Shown here: piece by piece, positions 1 to 6,585 of the stretch
Layout: each line of letters begins with the position of its first letter
Numbering within the stretch: the stretch's first letter is position 1
Virus record (IMG/VR): IMGVR_UViG_3300042553_001131
Span: 1 to 25,973 of that record
Length of the DNA: 25,973 nucleotides
DNA from: a virus
Reading direction: 5' to 3' (one strand)
Notes under the pieces: model-generated
The model's input: only the letters and a program-made list of their open reading frames with translations
Database searches by the model: none
What the model was told of the DNA's origin: nothing
Translations under genes and position numbers: made by a program

Positions 1-302
1 AGAGCGTGCGACCACGTTCCCGTCGACCACGTATTCGTCGAGAGAGAAGAGCTGTTTCCGTTATTCACCGCCGCTCTCGCGACTAAGGTCTGGCTCGAAT
101 TGATGAGCAGAAGGACCGAGTGATTCAGCGTAGTTCCGCTCGAACCCCCTACGGTCGCTTCGGAGAGAGATATCAGGGTCCTGATTCCGGACGCGGGAAC
201 CACGTCCGGGTTGAACCAACAGGAGAGCGTAAGCGGCGGAGCGTACGTCGTCGCGCCTCCGAGCTGGATGTAGTCGTCGGTTCCGTCGAAGTCGTATGAC
301 AT
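1..302 (-). CDS. LamG/concanavalin-like adsorption protein (N-terminal part, cut by window edge)
   Basis: The minus strand is open from an ATG at 302 to the left edge, giving about 100 residues with no stop. The start forms a TGATG overlap with the stop of the upstream tail-fibre gene. The residues seen begin MSYDFDGTDDYIQL, followed by LTLSCWFNPD and, later, NTWSTGTWSHA. This is the usual order at the start of LamG-type jelly-roll domains, which open with an FDG..DY.. strand, continue with a W strand, and later have a tWhHva-like strand. Such domains bind sugars or proteins and are common on phage fibres. Translational coupling to the fibre suggests a second receptor-binding or fibre-associated subunit. 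The C-terminal part lies outside the window, so total length and further domains are unknown. Confidence 0.75.
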   Translation of the reverse strand, partial: MSYDFDGTDDYIQLGGATTYAPPLTLSCWFNPDVVPASGIRTLISLSEATVGGSSGTTLNHSVLLLINSSQTLVARAAVNNGNSSSLSTNTWSTGTWSHA

Positions 303-1855
303 CAGACTGCTCGTAGTTCTACCGCGACGAGCTCAGCGTCGTCGGCTAGGTCGTCCGCGACCGCGGTCCCGTCGCGGGAGATTTTGAGGCGGAAGGCGTC
401 TCCGGCGACGAGCGAATCGAGAGCGGAGGTCCCGGTCATCGTGATCTCGACGATGGTCGGTACGCCCGCGGTCCCGCTCGCGGATCCGCTCGCGGTTACG
501 GTCGATCCGAAAGAGTCGACGTCGAGGTCCGTCGCGGTGTCGATCCTTTGGATCGAGGCTCCCCATACGACCGCGTTCGTCGTCGTCGACGTCGACGGAG
601 TCCAGAAGAGCCGGACCTTGAGTCCGTCCGTAGTAACCGCCGCCTCGGGAAGTACGGAGACGAAGACTCCCGATTCGAGAGCGGTCGCGTCGTAGTCGAG
701 GACCGCGATCCCGTTCCGCGTGTCGAAGGTCGCGTACGCGGACGTCGTCGGCTGATTGTCGAGCGGGGTGAAGCGGGCGTACGTCTTCGTCCCTCCGCCG
801 GTCCCGCTCGGGGTCGACCACGTCATGTCGCCTCGAAGGAAGGTCGATGTGCTCGCGGTTCCGGACGTCCCGACCTCGGTCGCGGCGATGGTCCCTACCG
901 AGACGGATCCTCCGACCGCGGTCTGCTTGAGGAACTGCGCGGTCCCTCCGGTCGTCGAGAGGTCCGCCGCGAGACCGCCGCGAGCGACCGCGAGCGTACC
1001 CGCTTGGATATCGCCCGCAGAATGGGTATGGGTCCCGAGAGCGATCGTGAGGTTCCCGCCCGCTCCCGCGTCCGTCGAGGCTAGTCCGGTCCCGATGGTC
1101 AGGACCCGCTCGGACGTCAGCGTCGCGTTCGTCCCGAGGACGACGTACGAGGCGTCCGTAGGAGCTCCGCCGCTACCGCCGGGAGGCGTACCCCACGTGA
1201 GGTCGCCTCGGAGGTAGGTATCCGTCCCGGGCGTACCGCTCGTAGCCAGCTCGGTCGCGGCTACGACGGAGACGGAGACCGCCGCTCCCGCCGCGGTCTG
1301 CTTGAGGAATCGACCCGAGCCTCCGGTCGCGGATAGGTCCGCGGCGAGACCTCCGACCGAGAGCGCGAGCGTCCCGCTCGTAATGTTCGAGGCGACGTGG
1401 TTGTGGGTCGGGAGATCGGTCGCGACGATCGCCGAGACGGATACCGCGGCTCCGAGAGCGGTCTGCCGAAGGAAGCCCGGACCGAATCCGGAGATATCCG
1501 CGGCGAGACCGCCGCGAGCGAGAGCGAGCGTCCCGGTCGCGATCTCGGAAGCAGAATGGGTATGGGTTCCGAGAGCGAGCGAGAGCGTCCCTCCGGCTCC
1601 GCCATCGGTCGAGGCGAGCCCGGTCCCGATCGAGAGAGCTCGCTCGGCGGAGAGGCTCGCGTTCGTCCCTAGGACGATGTACGAAGCGTTCGTAGGAGCT
1701 CCGCCCGATCCGCCTCCGGAGACCTCGATCCCGCCGGTCGAGGTCCCGTCCCCGATGTAGAGCTTCTGGGTATCCGTAATCCAGAGCGGTTCGCCCGCCG
1801 CGGGCGTAACCGTCGAGCGTTGGGAATCGGTTCCCCGTCGGAACTGAAGAGGCAT
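302..1855 (-). CDS. tail fibre / receptor-binding protein with internal repeats
   Basis: This 517-residue fibre protein begins with MPLQFRRGT and the motif LWITDTQKLYIGDG (residues 24-37). That is the short N-terminal attachment domain shared by many phage fibre and head-fibre proteins. The middle is built of repeats with the signature GTHTHSA..I..GTLA.ARGGLAADL, at about residues 96-120, 150-173 and 275-299. Each is followed by FL(K/R)QTA and a VSV-rich strand. A larger unit (about 48-141) recurs at about 228-321. A separate beta-rich C-terminal domain (about 358-517) begins YARFTPLDNQPTTSAYAT and contains AGDAFRLKISRD; I recall this type of domain at the end of other phage fibres. It presumably contacts the host surface. 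The SD is weak (AGGATCGTCG before ATG). Fibre identity is well supported; the receptor is unknown. Confidence 0.85.
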   Translation of the reverse strand: MPLQFRRGTDSQRSTVTPAAGEPLWITDTQKLYIGDGTSTGGIEVSGGGSGGAPTNASYIVLGTNASLSAERALSIGTGLASTDGGAGGTLSLALGTHTHSASEIATGTLALARGGLAADISGFGPGFLRQTALGAAVSVSAIVATDLPTHNHVASNITSGTLALSVGGLAADLSATGGSGRFLKQTAAGAAVSVSVVAATELATSGTPGTDTYLRGDLTWGTPPGGSGGAPTDASYVVLGTNATLTSERVLTIGTGLASTDAGAGGNLTIALGTHTHSAGDIQAGTLAVARGGLAADLSTTGGTAQFLKQTAVGGSVSVGTIAATEVGTSGTASTSTFLRGDMTWSTPSGTGGGTKTYARFTPLDNQPTTSAYATFDTRNGIAVLDYDATALESGVFVSVLPEAAVTTDGLKVRLFWTPSTSTTTNAVVWGASIQRIDTATDLDVDSFGSTVTASGSASGTAGVPTIVEITMTGTSALDSLVAGDAFRLKISRDGTAVADDLADDAELVAVELRAV

Positions 1856-1864
1856 ACGACGATC

Positions 1865-2074
1865 CTATCCGAAGTCGAGAGGGAGTCTCGACGGGCTCGC
1901 GAGCGTACCTCCGTCGAGCGAGATGATCGTGGTCGGAGACGCGAGCGTCCCGAAGTCGATACCCAGACCCGTTATCCCGTAGGGGAGCGCGCGTCCCGCC
2001 TCGCTCATCAGGACGAGGTAGTCCGGAGCGACGACGGTCTCGTCTTCACCGAACGTCGGAGGGAATCGCCGCAT
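1865..2074 (-). CDS. small protein of unknown function upstream of the tail fibre
   Basis: This 69-residue ORF is preceded by a good ribosome binding site (AGGAGACCG directly before ATG). It overlaps the end of the upstream lipoprotein-like frame by 29 bases and ends 9 bases before the fibre gene. The C-terminal half carries a short repeat, GTLASPT at about residue 43 and GTLASPS at about residue 56. There is no membrane segment or cysteine motif. The position suggests a fibre-associated or chaperone-like small protein, but this is inference from neighbours only. No family is recognised. Confidence 0.6.
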   Translation of the reverse strand: MRRFPPTFGEDETVVAPDYLVLMSEAGRALPYGITGLGIDFGTLASPTTIISLDGGTLASPSRLPLDFG

Positions 2075-2411
2075 CGGTCTCCTCGGGTAGCGGAGTCCAG
2101 TCGTAGTCCGCGATGGTCCATCCGGCGAGACCCGCGGAGTCGTGCCATCCGAGGTCGACGAAGTCCCCGGTCTTCTCGTCGTACGCGGCGAGCCGGACCC
2201 TACCCTCCGCTTGGAGGATCATCCGGGGATCTCCCGGAGGAGCGATCGTTCGGAGCCTGTCTTCGCATCCGGTCGATAGCGCGGCGGACGCGATCGCGGT
2301 GACCGCCAGAGCGGAGTACGCGGACCCGGGGATCGGTCGCTCGATCGAGGAGCGCGATGAGGACCGCGGCGACGATCGCTCCGAGCAGGACCCCGAGCTC
2401 CGCCATTTCAC
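2046..2411 (-). CDS. lipoprotein-like ORF in the lysis region (start uncertain)
   Basis: The frame is open from a GTG at 2411, which overlaps the holin-like gene's stop as GTGA, as in other couplings here. It encodes 121 residues. Residues 1-30 are rich in Arg and Ser and look like out-of-frame translation. From about residue 31 a hydrophobic stretch (SALAVTAIASAALSTGC) ends in a lipobox-like LSTGC, followed by a soluble beta-like part with DEKTGDFVDLGWHDSAG. That is what a phage outer-membrane spanin or other lipoprotein would show, apart from the odd N-terminus. An alternative start is ATG at 2222 (GGGAG 8 bases upstream), giving only the 58-residue soluble part. A third option is a +1 frameshift from the overlapping membrane ORF. 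The C-terminal half is very likely coding; the N-terminus is unresolved. Confidence 0.5.
   Translation of the reverse strand: MKWRSSGSCSERSSPRSSSRSSIERPIPGSAYSALAVTAIASAALSTGCEDRLRTIAPPGDPRMILQAEGRVRLAAYDEKTGDFVDLGWHDSAGLAGWTIADYDWTPLPEETDAAIPSDVR
2200..2406 (-). CDS. small one-span membrane protein overlapping the lipoprotein-like frame
   Basis: An ATG at 2406 opens a 68-residue frame whose first 20 residues, MAELGVLLGAIVAAVLIALL, form a clear membrane helix. The following residues are basic (DRATDPRVRVLR). From about residue 34 the sequence becomes rich in Arg, Asp, Ser and Pro and looks like out-of-frame translation, while the overlapping +1 frame looks coding from there. Possible readings are a small holin or spanin-type membrane protein with a nested partner, in the manner of Rz/Rz1. 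Alternatively it is the 5' end of a single gene that changes frame at the C4 run near 2328-2331. The neighbours (holin-like and TM/coiled-coil genes) support a lysis role. Confidence 0.45.
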   Translation of the reverse strand: MAELGVLLGAIVAAVLIALLDRATDPRVRVLRSGGHRDRVRRAIDRMRRQAPNDRSSGRSPDDPPSGG

Positions 2412-2629
2412 GGATTCCCCGCGGTCGAGCTACCGGGGAGACCGGTGACTTTCGCGTCCTTCGCAAAGAGGAGACCGAACCCGGCGACGAGAGCCGCGGC
2501 GAGCGCGGCGACGTCGGGCTCGGTCGTCGGGTCGGAGTCGAGGACCGCTTTCGCGAACCCGAGGACCGCGGTCAGGATCGCGATGACTCCGAGCGAGGTA
2601 GTCCGCCACGAGGCGTTCGTCTTCAGCAT
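2408..2629 (-). CDS. holin-like small membrane protein
   Basis: This 73-residue protein has a strong ribosome binding site (GGAGGAACA before ATG). It begins MLKTNASWRTTSLGVIAILTAVLGFAKAVL, with one membrane segment at about 11-30. A second, shorter hydrophobic segment (about 40-56, ALAAALVAGFGLLFA) is followed by the tail KDAKVTG. Two-helix proteins of this size with a W.TT.LG opening and an F(A/S)KD..VTG ending are common in phage lysis regions as holins, which form lethal membrane pores and time lysis. It starts 6 bases upstream of the end of the TM/coiled-coil gene and overlaps the next ORF. No endolysin is visible next to it. Confidence 0.6.
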   Translation of the reverse strand: MLKTNASWRTTSLGVIAILTAVLGFAKAVLDSDPTTEPDVAALAAALVAGFGLLFAKDAKVTGLPGSSTAGNP

Positions 2630-2895
2630 TGTTCCTCCGGGGTGTGGTGTTCTGGCCGTCGGAGTCCTCCGACGGAGTAGGAGAGGCGAGAGAGTTCCGA
2701 GCGTACCTGTGCCATCCCGATTTCGAGAGCGCGGATCCGGTGCTCGACGAGCTCGCGGTCCTTCCGGATCTCGGTCGCGAGGAGCTCGATCCTCGACTCC
2801 AGTCTCGCGATTCTCGTGGTTACGACGACGACGAAACCGACGAGCGTCGAGAGGATCGTAACTACCTGCACCACCGTCGGGAGCCAATCGTTCAC
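2623..2895 (-). CDS. membrane-anchored coiled-coil protein (spanin- or lysis-accessory-like)
   Basis: The start is a GTG at 2895 that overlaps the upstream stop as GTGA. The product is 90 residues. It has one membrane helix near the N-terminus (about residues 4-26, WLPTVVQVVTILSTLVGFVVVVT), then a heptad-like charged helix to about residue 72 (RIARLESRIELLATEIRK, then EHRIRALEIG). A short His/Pro-containing tail follows. N-terminal anchor plus coiled coil is the plan of inner-membrane spanins and of several small phage membrane proteins next to holins. The gene sits directly before the holin-like gene. The lysis role is inferred from topology and neighbours. Confidence 0.65.
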   Translation of the reverse strand: MNDWLPTVVQVVTILSTLVGFVVVVTTRIARLESRIELLATEIRKDRELVEHRIRALEIGMAQVRSELSRLSYSVGGLRRPEHHTPEEQC

Positions 2896-3242
2896 GCGGT
2901 CGCTCCGTTCGTCGGGATGCGTACTCCGACCGTCCAGTCCCCGAATCCGACCGAGTTCTCCCTCCGGATCCGTACCCGTATGTCTTCGTTCGGGAGTCCG
3001 AGCGTAACGCTCGCGGACGTAACCGAACCGGCTGCGGTCACCGCGGACGTGGTCGACGTCGCGGAAATCCGGGCGTACTCGAAATGGGTCGTGACCGCGG
3101 AGATCGGATCCTGCCCGGGAGGACCGTTCGTCCACGATATCGAGCAGGTCTGTCCGAGACCGTCGACGGTCGCGGCTACGCTCGCGAGGTCTGGGTACGA
3201 CGGGAACGGGAGACGATGGAGCTTGGAATAACGTAGAGCCAT
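2892..3242 (-). CDS. beta-sandwich (Fn3-like) virion or accessory protein
   Basis: This 116-residue protein is rich in Ser, Thr and Val and has no membrane segment. Strand-like stretches include TCSISWTNGPPG, HFEYARISAT, SVTLGLPNEDIRVRIRREN and SVGFGDWTVGV. The CSISWTN...RVRIRRENSVGFGDW pattern resembles an Fn3-type domain: a W strand near the start and a late Y/V-x-V-R-A-x-N-x-x-G-x-G-x-W-like strand. Phage Fn3 domains usually decorate fibres or capsids. It begins 23 bases after the resolvase gene and is coupled by GTGA to the membrane protein. It marks the change from recombination to lysis/adsorption genes. The function is inferred. Confidence 0.6.
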   Translation of the reverse strand: MALRYSKLHRLPFPSYPDLASVAATVDGLGQTCSISWTNGPPGQDPISAVTTHFEYARISATSTTSAVTAAGSVTSASVTLGLPNEDIRVRIRRENSVGFGDWTVGVRIPTNGATA

Positions 3243-3265
3243 CGGACCCCGATGATACCGGAGCT

Positions 3266-3652
3266 CTACGCGCGGTCCGCCTCCCCTACCCTCCGGGGAG
3301 ACACCGGAGAGACGACGATCTCGACGCGCGGTCTCGCTCGATCGTACCCGACCTCGATCGGCAGGTGGATGACCCCGCTATCGTCTTCGAGGATCCCGGC
3401 GTCCACCAGTCCGTCGTACGCGGATTTCATCGACGCGAGCAGGTTGTCTCGATCGCGTCGACGACGGTCCCGGAACCAGAACCGGGAGAGGATCGTCGCC
3501 TCGCGGAGCGCGACCCATCCGCTCGGTCGCTCCGCGGTCGCGGTCCACGCGGCGAGCTGGCGGTACTTCCGAACCTCGCGAGCCCGGATGGTCCAATGTC
3601 CCCGCGAGTTTGGCGAGAGCCTCGGGGACGGGAGCCGGAGTACGACGGTCAC
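3266..3652 (-). CDS. rusA: RusA-type Holliday junction resolvase
   Basis: The protein has 128 residues, typical for RusA, a dimeric metal-dependent endonuclease that cuts Holliday junctions and branched DNA. The signature RRRDRDNLLASMKSAYDGL (about residues 64-82) followed by DAGILEDD (84-91) contains the paired Asp residues (D67, D69), the Lys (K76) and the later Asp pair expected at the active site. The N-terminal LPSPRLSPNSRGHW also fits, since RusA proteins open with a short strand, prolines and N..R. I chose GTG at 3652 because it overlaps the upstream stop as GTGA; TTG at 3655 is 6 bases from GGGGAG and is also possible. It would resolve recombination intermediates made by the ERF annealing system. 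Confidence 0.9.
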   Translation of the reverse strand: MTVVLRLPSPRLSPNSRGHWTIRAREVRKYRQLAAWTATAERPSGWVALREATILSRFWFRDRRRRDRDNLLASMKSAYDGLVDAGILEDDSGVIHLPIEVGYDRARPRVEIVVSPVSPRRVGEADRA

Positions 3653-4011
3653 CAAGCGAAGCTCCCCTGCGGGTCAAGTTCGTCTTCCGGATCCAGTTCG
3701 AGGTCGATAGCCGGAGTCCGGGATCGCATCTCCTCGTACCGTACGAGATCGCAGGTCGCGGCGACGATCGCCTCGACGAGAGCCGGACCGTCTCCTCCGA
3801 CCTCGTTCTCCGCGATCTCGGTCCCGGCGATGGCTACGGTGGCGGTCCCGACCCGGACGAGCCGAACCTCCCCGCGACGTTCCAGAAGAGCCTCGACGAG
3901 CTGTAACGCGACCGCGAGCTCGCCTGCGGTCGAGGGTCGGAGACCGAGCATCCGCGCCGCGGCGGTAGCTCGCGACGGGTCGCTCGGTTCGTCCGCGCCT
4001 CGGAGGAGCAT
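3649..4011 (-). CDS. hypothetical early protein
   Basis: This 120-residue ORF sits between a 96-residue unknown and the resolvase, and its TGA overlaps the resolvase GTG. The sequence is helical and acidic. It has a helix-forming centre (about 27-47, STAGELAVALQLVEALLERRG), a Val-rich strand (RLVRVGTATVAIAGTEIAEN), then PALVEAIVAATCDLVRYEE, and an acidic C-terminus (DLELDPEDELDP). No family is recognised. Its place in the nuclease cluster suggests DNA metabolism, but nothing in the sequence proves it. Confidence 0.7.
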   Translation of the reverse strand: MLLRGADEPSDPSRATAAARMLGLRPSTAGELAVALQLVEALLERRGEVRLVRVGTATVAIAGTEIAENEVGGDGPALVEAIVAATCDLVRYEEMRSRTPAIDLELDPEDELDPQGSFAW

Positions 4012-4012
4012 T

Positions 4013-4303
4013 TCAGGTCTGGTCGAGCCTTTCGAGCTCGACTCCGGAGACGTCGGGGTGACGTCGGAAATACTCGGAGACCCGAAGGACGAAGGCGGAG
4101 ACGTCCTCTTCGAGCTCGATCCTCTTCGCGATGAGGAACTCGCTCTGGCGTCCGTCCCGGAATACGAGCGTATCTCCGGTCTCGGAGCTCTCGACGAGGA
4201 GTACGTCCGTCTCGGGGACGTAGCCGAAGAGGAGCGTCAAGCGGTCGCTCCGCTTCGGCAGGGTGACCACGACCCATCCCGGGGTCTGGAGGTCCTCGAT
4301 CAT
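4013..4303 (-). CDS. hypothetical protein coupled to the PD-(D/E)XK nuclease
   Basis: The ATG at 4303 overlaps the nuclease stop as ATGA, with GAGGAT upstream as ribosome binding site. The 96-residue product starts MIEDLQTPGWVVVTLPKRSD. It contains alternating beta strands (VVVTL, LTLLFGYV, DVLLVESS, TLVFRDG) and a C-terminal helix (SAFVLRVSEYFRRHPDVSG). The compact alpha/beta make-up and tight coupling suggest a partner or regulator of the nuclease. No known family is recognised. Confidence 0.7.
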   Translation of the reverse strand: MIEDLQTPGWVVVTLPKRSDRLTLLFGYVPETDVLLVESSETGDTLVFRDGRQSEFLIAKRIELEEDVSAFVLRVSEYFRRHPDVSGVELERLDQT

Positions 4304-4758
4304 CTCGGGATCCTCGTCGGATAGGAGACCGTCCAGAAGCTCGAAATATCCAGCTCCACCACCGGTCCGATGTCGAGCGGATCGCCGCGGTCCTTCCGTC
4401 CTCCCTCGGTCATGACGTAGGCTCCGACGCGGGACAGGTCGAGGATCGCGAGACGGTCCGTCCAGTTCACCGCGAGGATCGCCGGGATCGCCCGGGTCCG
4501 GGAGATCCTCCGTAGGGTCGTGAACTTCTCCGCACAGAGGAGGAAGGTCTCGAAGCGGTTCGACGGGATCGTCCGGCATTTCACCTCGACGATAGCACGA
4601 GGTTCCCCGGTGCTGTCGAAGAGTTCCGCGTCGAACGCCTCGAAGCGATCGGTCTCTCGGAACCCGTAGCCGAAGGCGGACGCCACGGTCTCGACGATCG
4701 CGGTCTGTCGCTTCCGGTCGTCGGGCTTCTCGTATACCGGTCGCGAGCTAGTTCCCAT
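4300..4758 (-). CDS. PD-(D/E)XK-type nuclease
   Basis: This 152-residue protein has a PD-(D/E)XK-like core. There is an N-terminal helix with Glu23 (ETVASAFGYGF), then FEAFDAEL with Asp43, the strand RAIVEVKCR with Glu58-Val59-Lys60, and a helix beginning about residue 68 (RFETFLLCAEKF). The order E, D, ExK and the spacing of about 15 residues between D and ExK fit this nuclease fold, used by restriction enzymes, VRR-type nucleases and phage exonucleases. It overlaps the preceding gene by 11 bases and is ATGA-coupled to the next. It could trim or cleave DNA during recombination, or attack host DNA. The exact subfamily cannot be told from sequence alone. Confidence 0.72.
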   Translation of the reverse strand: MGTSSRPVYEKPDDRKRQTAIVETVASAFGYGFRETDRFEAFDAELFDSTGEPRAIVEVKCRTIPSNRFETFLLCAEKFTTLRRISRTRAIPAILAVNWTDRLAILDLSRVGAYVMTEGGRKDRGDPLDIGPVVELDISSFWTVSYPTRIPR

Positions 4759-4984
4759 CGTCGAGGCTCTTCTGGAGGCGGTTGATGGACGCCTGAAGAG
4801 CCGCGACCGCAGCCCACGCCCCGTCGCGTTCGGCGACTAGGTTCTCGATTTCCTTCGCCGCTACCCGAAGCTCGCGGGCTTCTCCGGCGAGCTCGGGATC
4901 CCGTTCCTCGATCGTATCCGCGATGATCCGGAGTCCGATCGCGTGCGCCCGCGACATCGCGGAGGTAGGTCCTGTCTTGGTCAT
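4748..4984 (-). CDS. small helical hypothetical protein
   Basis: This 78-residue ORF is ATGA-coupled to the upstream 242-residue gene. It is almost entirely helical and charged. It contains HAIGLRIIADTIEERDPELAG and then two heptad-like stretches, ARELRVAAKEIENLVAERDG and AAVAALQASINRLQKSLDDG. The pattern of LRxxADxIE followed by a coiled coil resembles small phage proteins in early regions whose function is unknown. It probably oligomerises through the coiled coil. Confidence 0.7.
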   Translation of the reverse strand: MTKTGPTSAMSRAHAIGLRIIADTIEERDPELAGEARELRVAAKEIENLVAERDGAWAAVAALQASINRLQKSLDDGN

Positions 4985-5709
4985 ACGGTCTGCTCTCTTT
5001 CGGTCTGGGTCCAGAGTTCCTCGGGGATCCGAGGCGGTATCTCTCGATCGAGTTCGGCGAAGGTCTTGGTCCCGAGCGTCTCGCTCTCGATGTATACGAG
5101 GCAGGTCTCGGCTCCGCTCTTTCCCGGAGCGTATCGGGCGAACCGGTGCTGGATGTATCGCCATTCCGATTTGAAGCTCTTCGCGACGAGATAGGCTCGT
5201 GGTCCGTACGCGGTCATCGAGACGGTCCGTACCGTCCCGTCCCACGGACCTCCGACGAAGAGAGCTCGAATCGGAACTCCCTGCCCGGGACCGTAGCAGT
5301 CCCATCCCTTCTCCGTCGCGAATCGTTTCGGAGGATGGGTCGTCGGCTCGTCCCAGAAGTCCGATTGCTGTTCGCACCACATCCGTCTCGCCTCGTCCCT
5401 CTCACGGGTCAGTCGCTCGATCTCGTCCGCCGCGGCGGAGATGCGGGCGTCCGTTCTCTGGACTAACTCCAGAGCCATCGGATGGCTGAAATCCGAAGAG
5501 TCGAAAGCGTTGACGTACGCTCGAAGCCAGTCGACGAGAGGCAGAGTCTCGATCCGTTCGAGAAGTTCTAGCCAAGTCCGAGCGTACTCGTCTCTCGGTC
5601 TGGAAAGCTCCTCGATCGCATCCGCCGCGTCGGTGCATACGTTCGGCTCGATCGGTCCCGACATCTCGCGGAGCCTACGGACGAGGTCCTCGGGGTTTCG
5701 AGAGCTCAT
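4981..5709 (-). CDS. hypothetical early protein with Ead/Lar-like helices and a GGPxDG domain
   Basis: This 242-residue protein is ATGA-coupled on both sides. The N-terminal part has two similar helical stretches, EPNVCTDAADAIEELSRPRDE (about 21-41) and AAADEIERLTRERDEA (about 92-107). Both are of the AAD.IE.L..E type common in phage Eaa/Lar-like early proteins. The C-terminal part (about 130-215) has the motif FVGGPWDGTVRTV, then RAYLVAK, EWRYIQHRFARY and CLVYIESET. This looks like a small beta domain found in accessory phage proteins. The combination suggests a modular early protein, perhaps acting on host enzymes, but no activity can be assigned. Confidence 0.7.
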   Translation of the reverse strand: MSSRNPEDLVRRLREMSGPIEPNVCTDAADAIEELSRPRDEYARTWLELLERIETLPLVDWLRAYVNAFDSSDFSHPMALELVQRTDARISAAADEIERLTRERDEARRMWCEQQSDFWDEPTTHPPKRFATEKGWDCYGPGQGVPIRALFVGGPWDGTVRTVSMTAYGPRAYLVAKSFKSEWRYIQHRFARYAPGKSGAETCLVYIESETLGTKTFAELDREIPPRIPEELWTQTEREQTV

Positions 5710-6053
5710 ATCCGGGTGACTCCTCGATTTCGTTCGAGCAGGTAGTAAAGGACTCGGAACGCCCGCGGCGAGATGGTCTGCTTCCCGTTGCGGATGAGCG
5801 AGAGGTAGGTCGGGGAGAGCTTCGTCTTCGAGGCGAGCTTCCGGAGCGAACCCTGCTCCGCGATCGCCGCCTCGACGAGACGGACCTGTACGCGATCGAG
5901 ACACCATTTCGTCCGTCGCTTGTCGTGTTCGAGAAGGACTACGGATCCGAGCCCGTGTTCAAGATCGCGGGCGAAGTTCGCTTCCACGATTTCGAGATCC
6001 GGGAAGAGCTCGTCCTTCGTCGCCTTCCGTCTCGTCGGGGTTCGGTCAGGCAT
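5706..6053 (-). CDS. Cro/Xre-type helix-turn-helix regulator
   Basis: This 115-residue protein has a strong ribosome binding site (GGAGGACCT before ATG) and overlaps the loader-like gene by 8 bases. Residues about 57-98 read as an Xre-type HTH: VRLVEAAIAEQGSLRKLASK, then TKLSPTYLSLIRNGKQTISP. The turn is between the LRKLASK and SPTYLSLI helices. The N-terminal 50 residues are basic, then acidic (TRRKATKDELFPDLEIVE). It probably binds an operator and controls early or late transcription. No matching operator can be named, though the repeats upstream of the three promoters are candidates. Confidence 0.78.
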   Translation of the reverse strand: MPDRTPTRRKATKDELFPDLEIVEANFARDLEHGLGSVVLLEHDKRRTKWCLDRVQVRLVEAAIAEQGSLRKLASKTKLSPTYLSLIRNGKQTISPRAFRVLYYLLERNRGVTRI

Positions 6054-6585
6054 AGGTCCTCCGGTTCTCCCCGCGCATCGAGGCGAGTACCTGCTCGCGT
6101 ACCCCGGGACGTTCGAGCTGGATGGAAGCCCAGACCATCCCGACCGCGAAGCGTCCCCACGTCTTCGGGTCGTGTCCGAGCTTCCCGACGAGGAACCCGA
6201 GCGGACCGTTCGAGATCCGGTCGAGAGCCTCCCACCGGGTGAACGGGTCGAGCTTCAGGAGCTCTTCGAGCATCATCCGGTGGTCCGCCTCGACCTCCGC
6301 GAGATCGTCCTCGCGGGTCTTCCTCGGATTGTCCGTCTCGGTCTTCGCCCGCGTAGCGGCGCTCTGCTCCCGCTCGATCTCGCGGAACGCTTCCGCGATC
6401 CACCGCAGCTCCGGTTGACTCGACGAGTAGCGGAGCTTCACCCGGTTCAGGGCTTCCGAGACCCAGAACTGGTTCCGTCCCTCGAAGGTATTCCGGAAGA
6501 GTTCGAGCCAGTCCCCGGGAAAGAGAGCGGTAGGCCAGAGTCCCTTCAGCTTCTCCGTGTTCGTCCCGAACGTCGTACTTCTCAT
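6046..6585 (-). CDS. replication-associated protein, helicase-loader-like (tentative)
   Basis: This 179-residue helical protein directly follows the initiator gene. The initiator's TGA overlaps this ATG, and CTAGGAGACAACCG is the ribosome binding site. Features are LWPTALFPGDWLELFRNTFE (about 16-35), then helices with QFWVSEALNRVKLRYSSSQPELRWIAEAFREIE (about 39-72) split by the SSSQPEL turn, a charged linker (78-100), and DPFTRWEALDRISNGPLGFL. A Trp-rich N-terminus followed by an 'al..v..rys..qP.l..i..afr.i' helix resembles phage helicase loaders such as the G39P type. The second position after an initiator also matches lambda O/P order. This assignment rests on context and general resemblance. 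Confidence 0.5.
   Translation of the reverse strand: MRSTTFGTNTEKLKGLWPTALFPGDWLELFRNTFEGRNQFWVSEALNRVKLRYSSSQPELRWIAEAFREIEREQSAATRAKTETDNPRKTREDDLAEVEADHRMMLEELLKLDPFTRWEALDRISNGPLGFLVGKLGHDPKTWGRFAVGMVWASIQLERPGVREQVLASMRGENRRTYA

Noticed and set aside
3365-4324. Long plus-strand ORF of 319 codons
   Set aside because: Antisense to four coupled minus-strand genes including RusA; Arg/Ser-rich with no recognisable domain.
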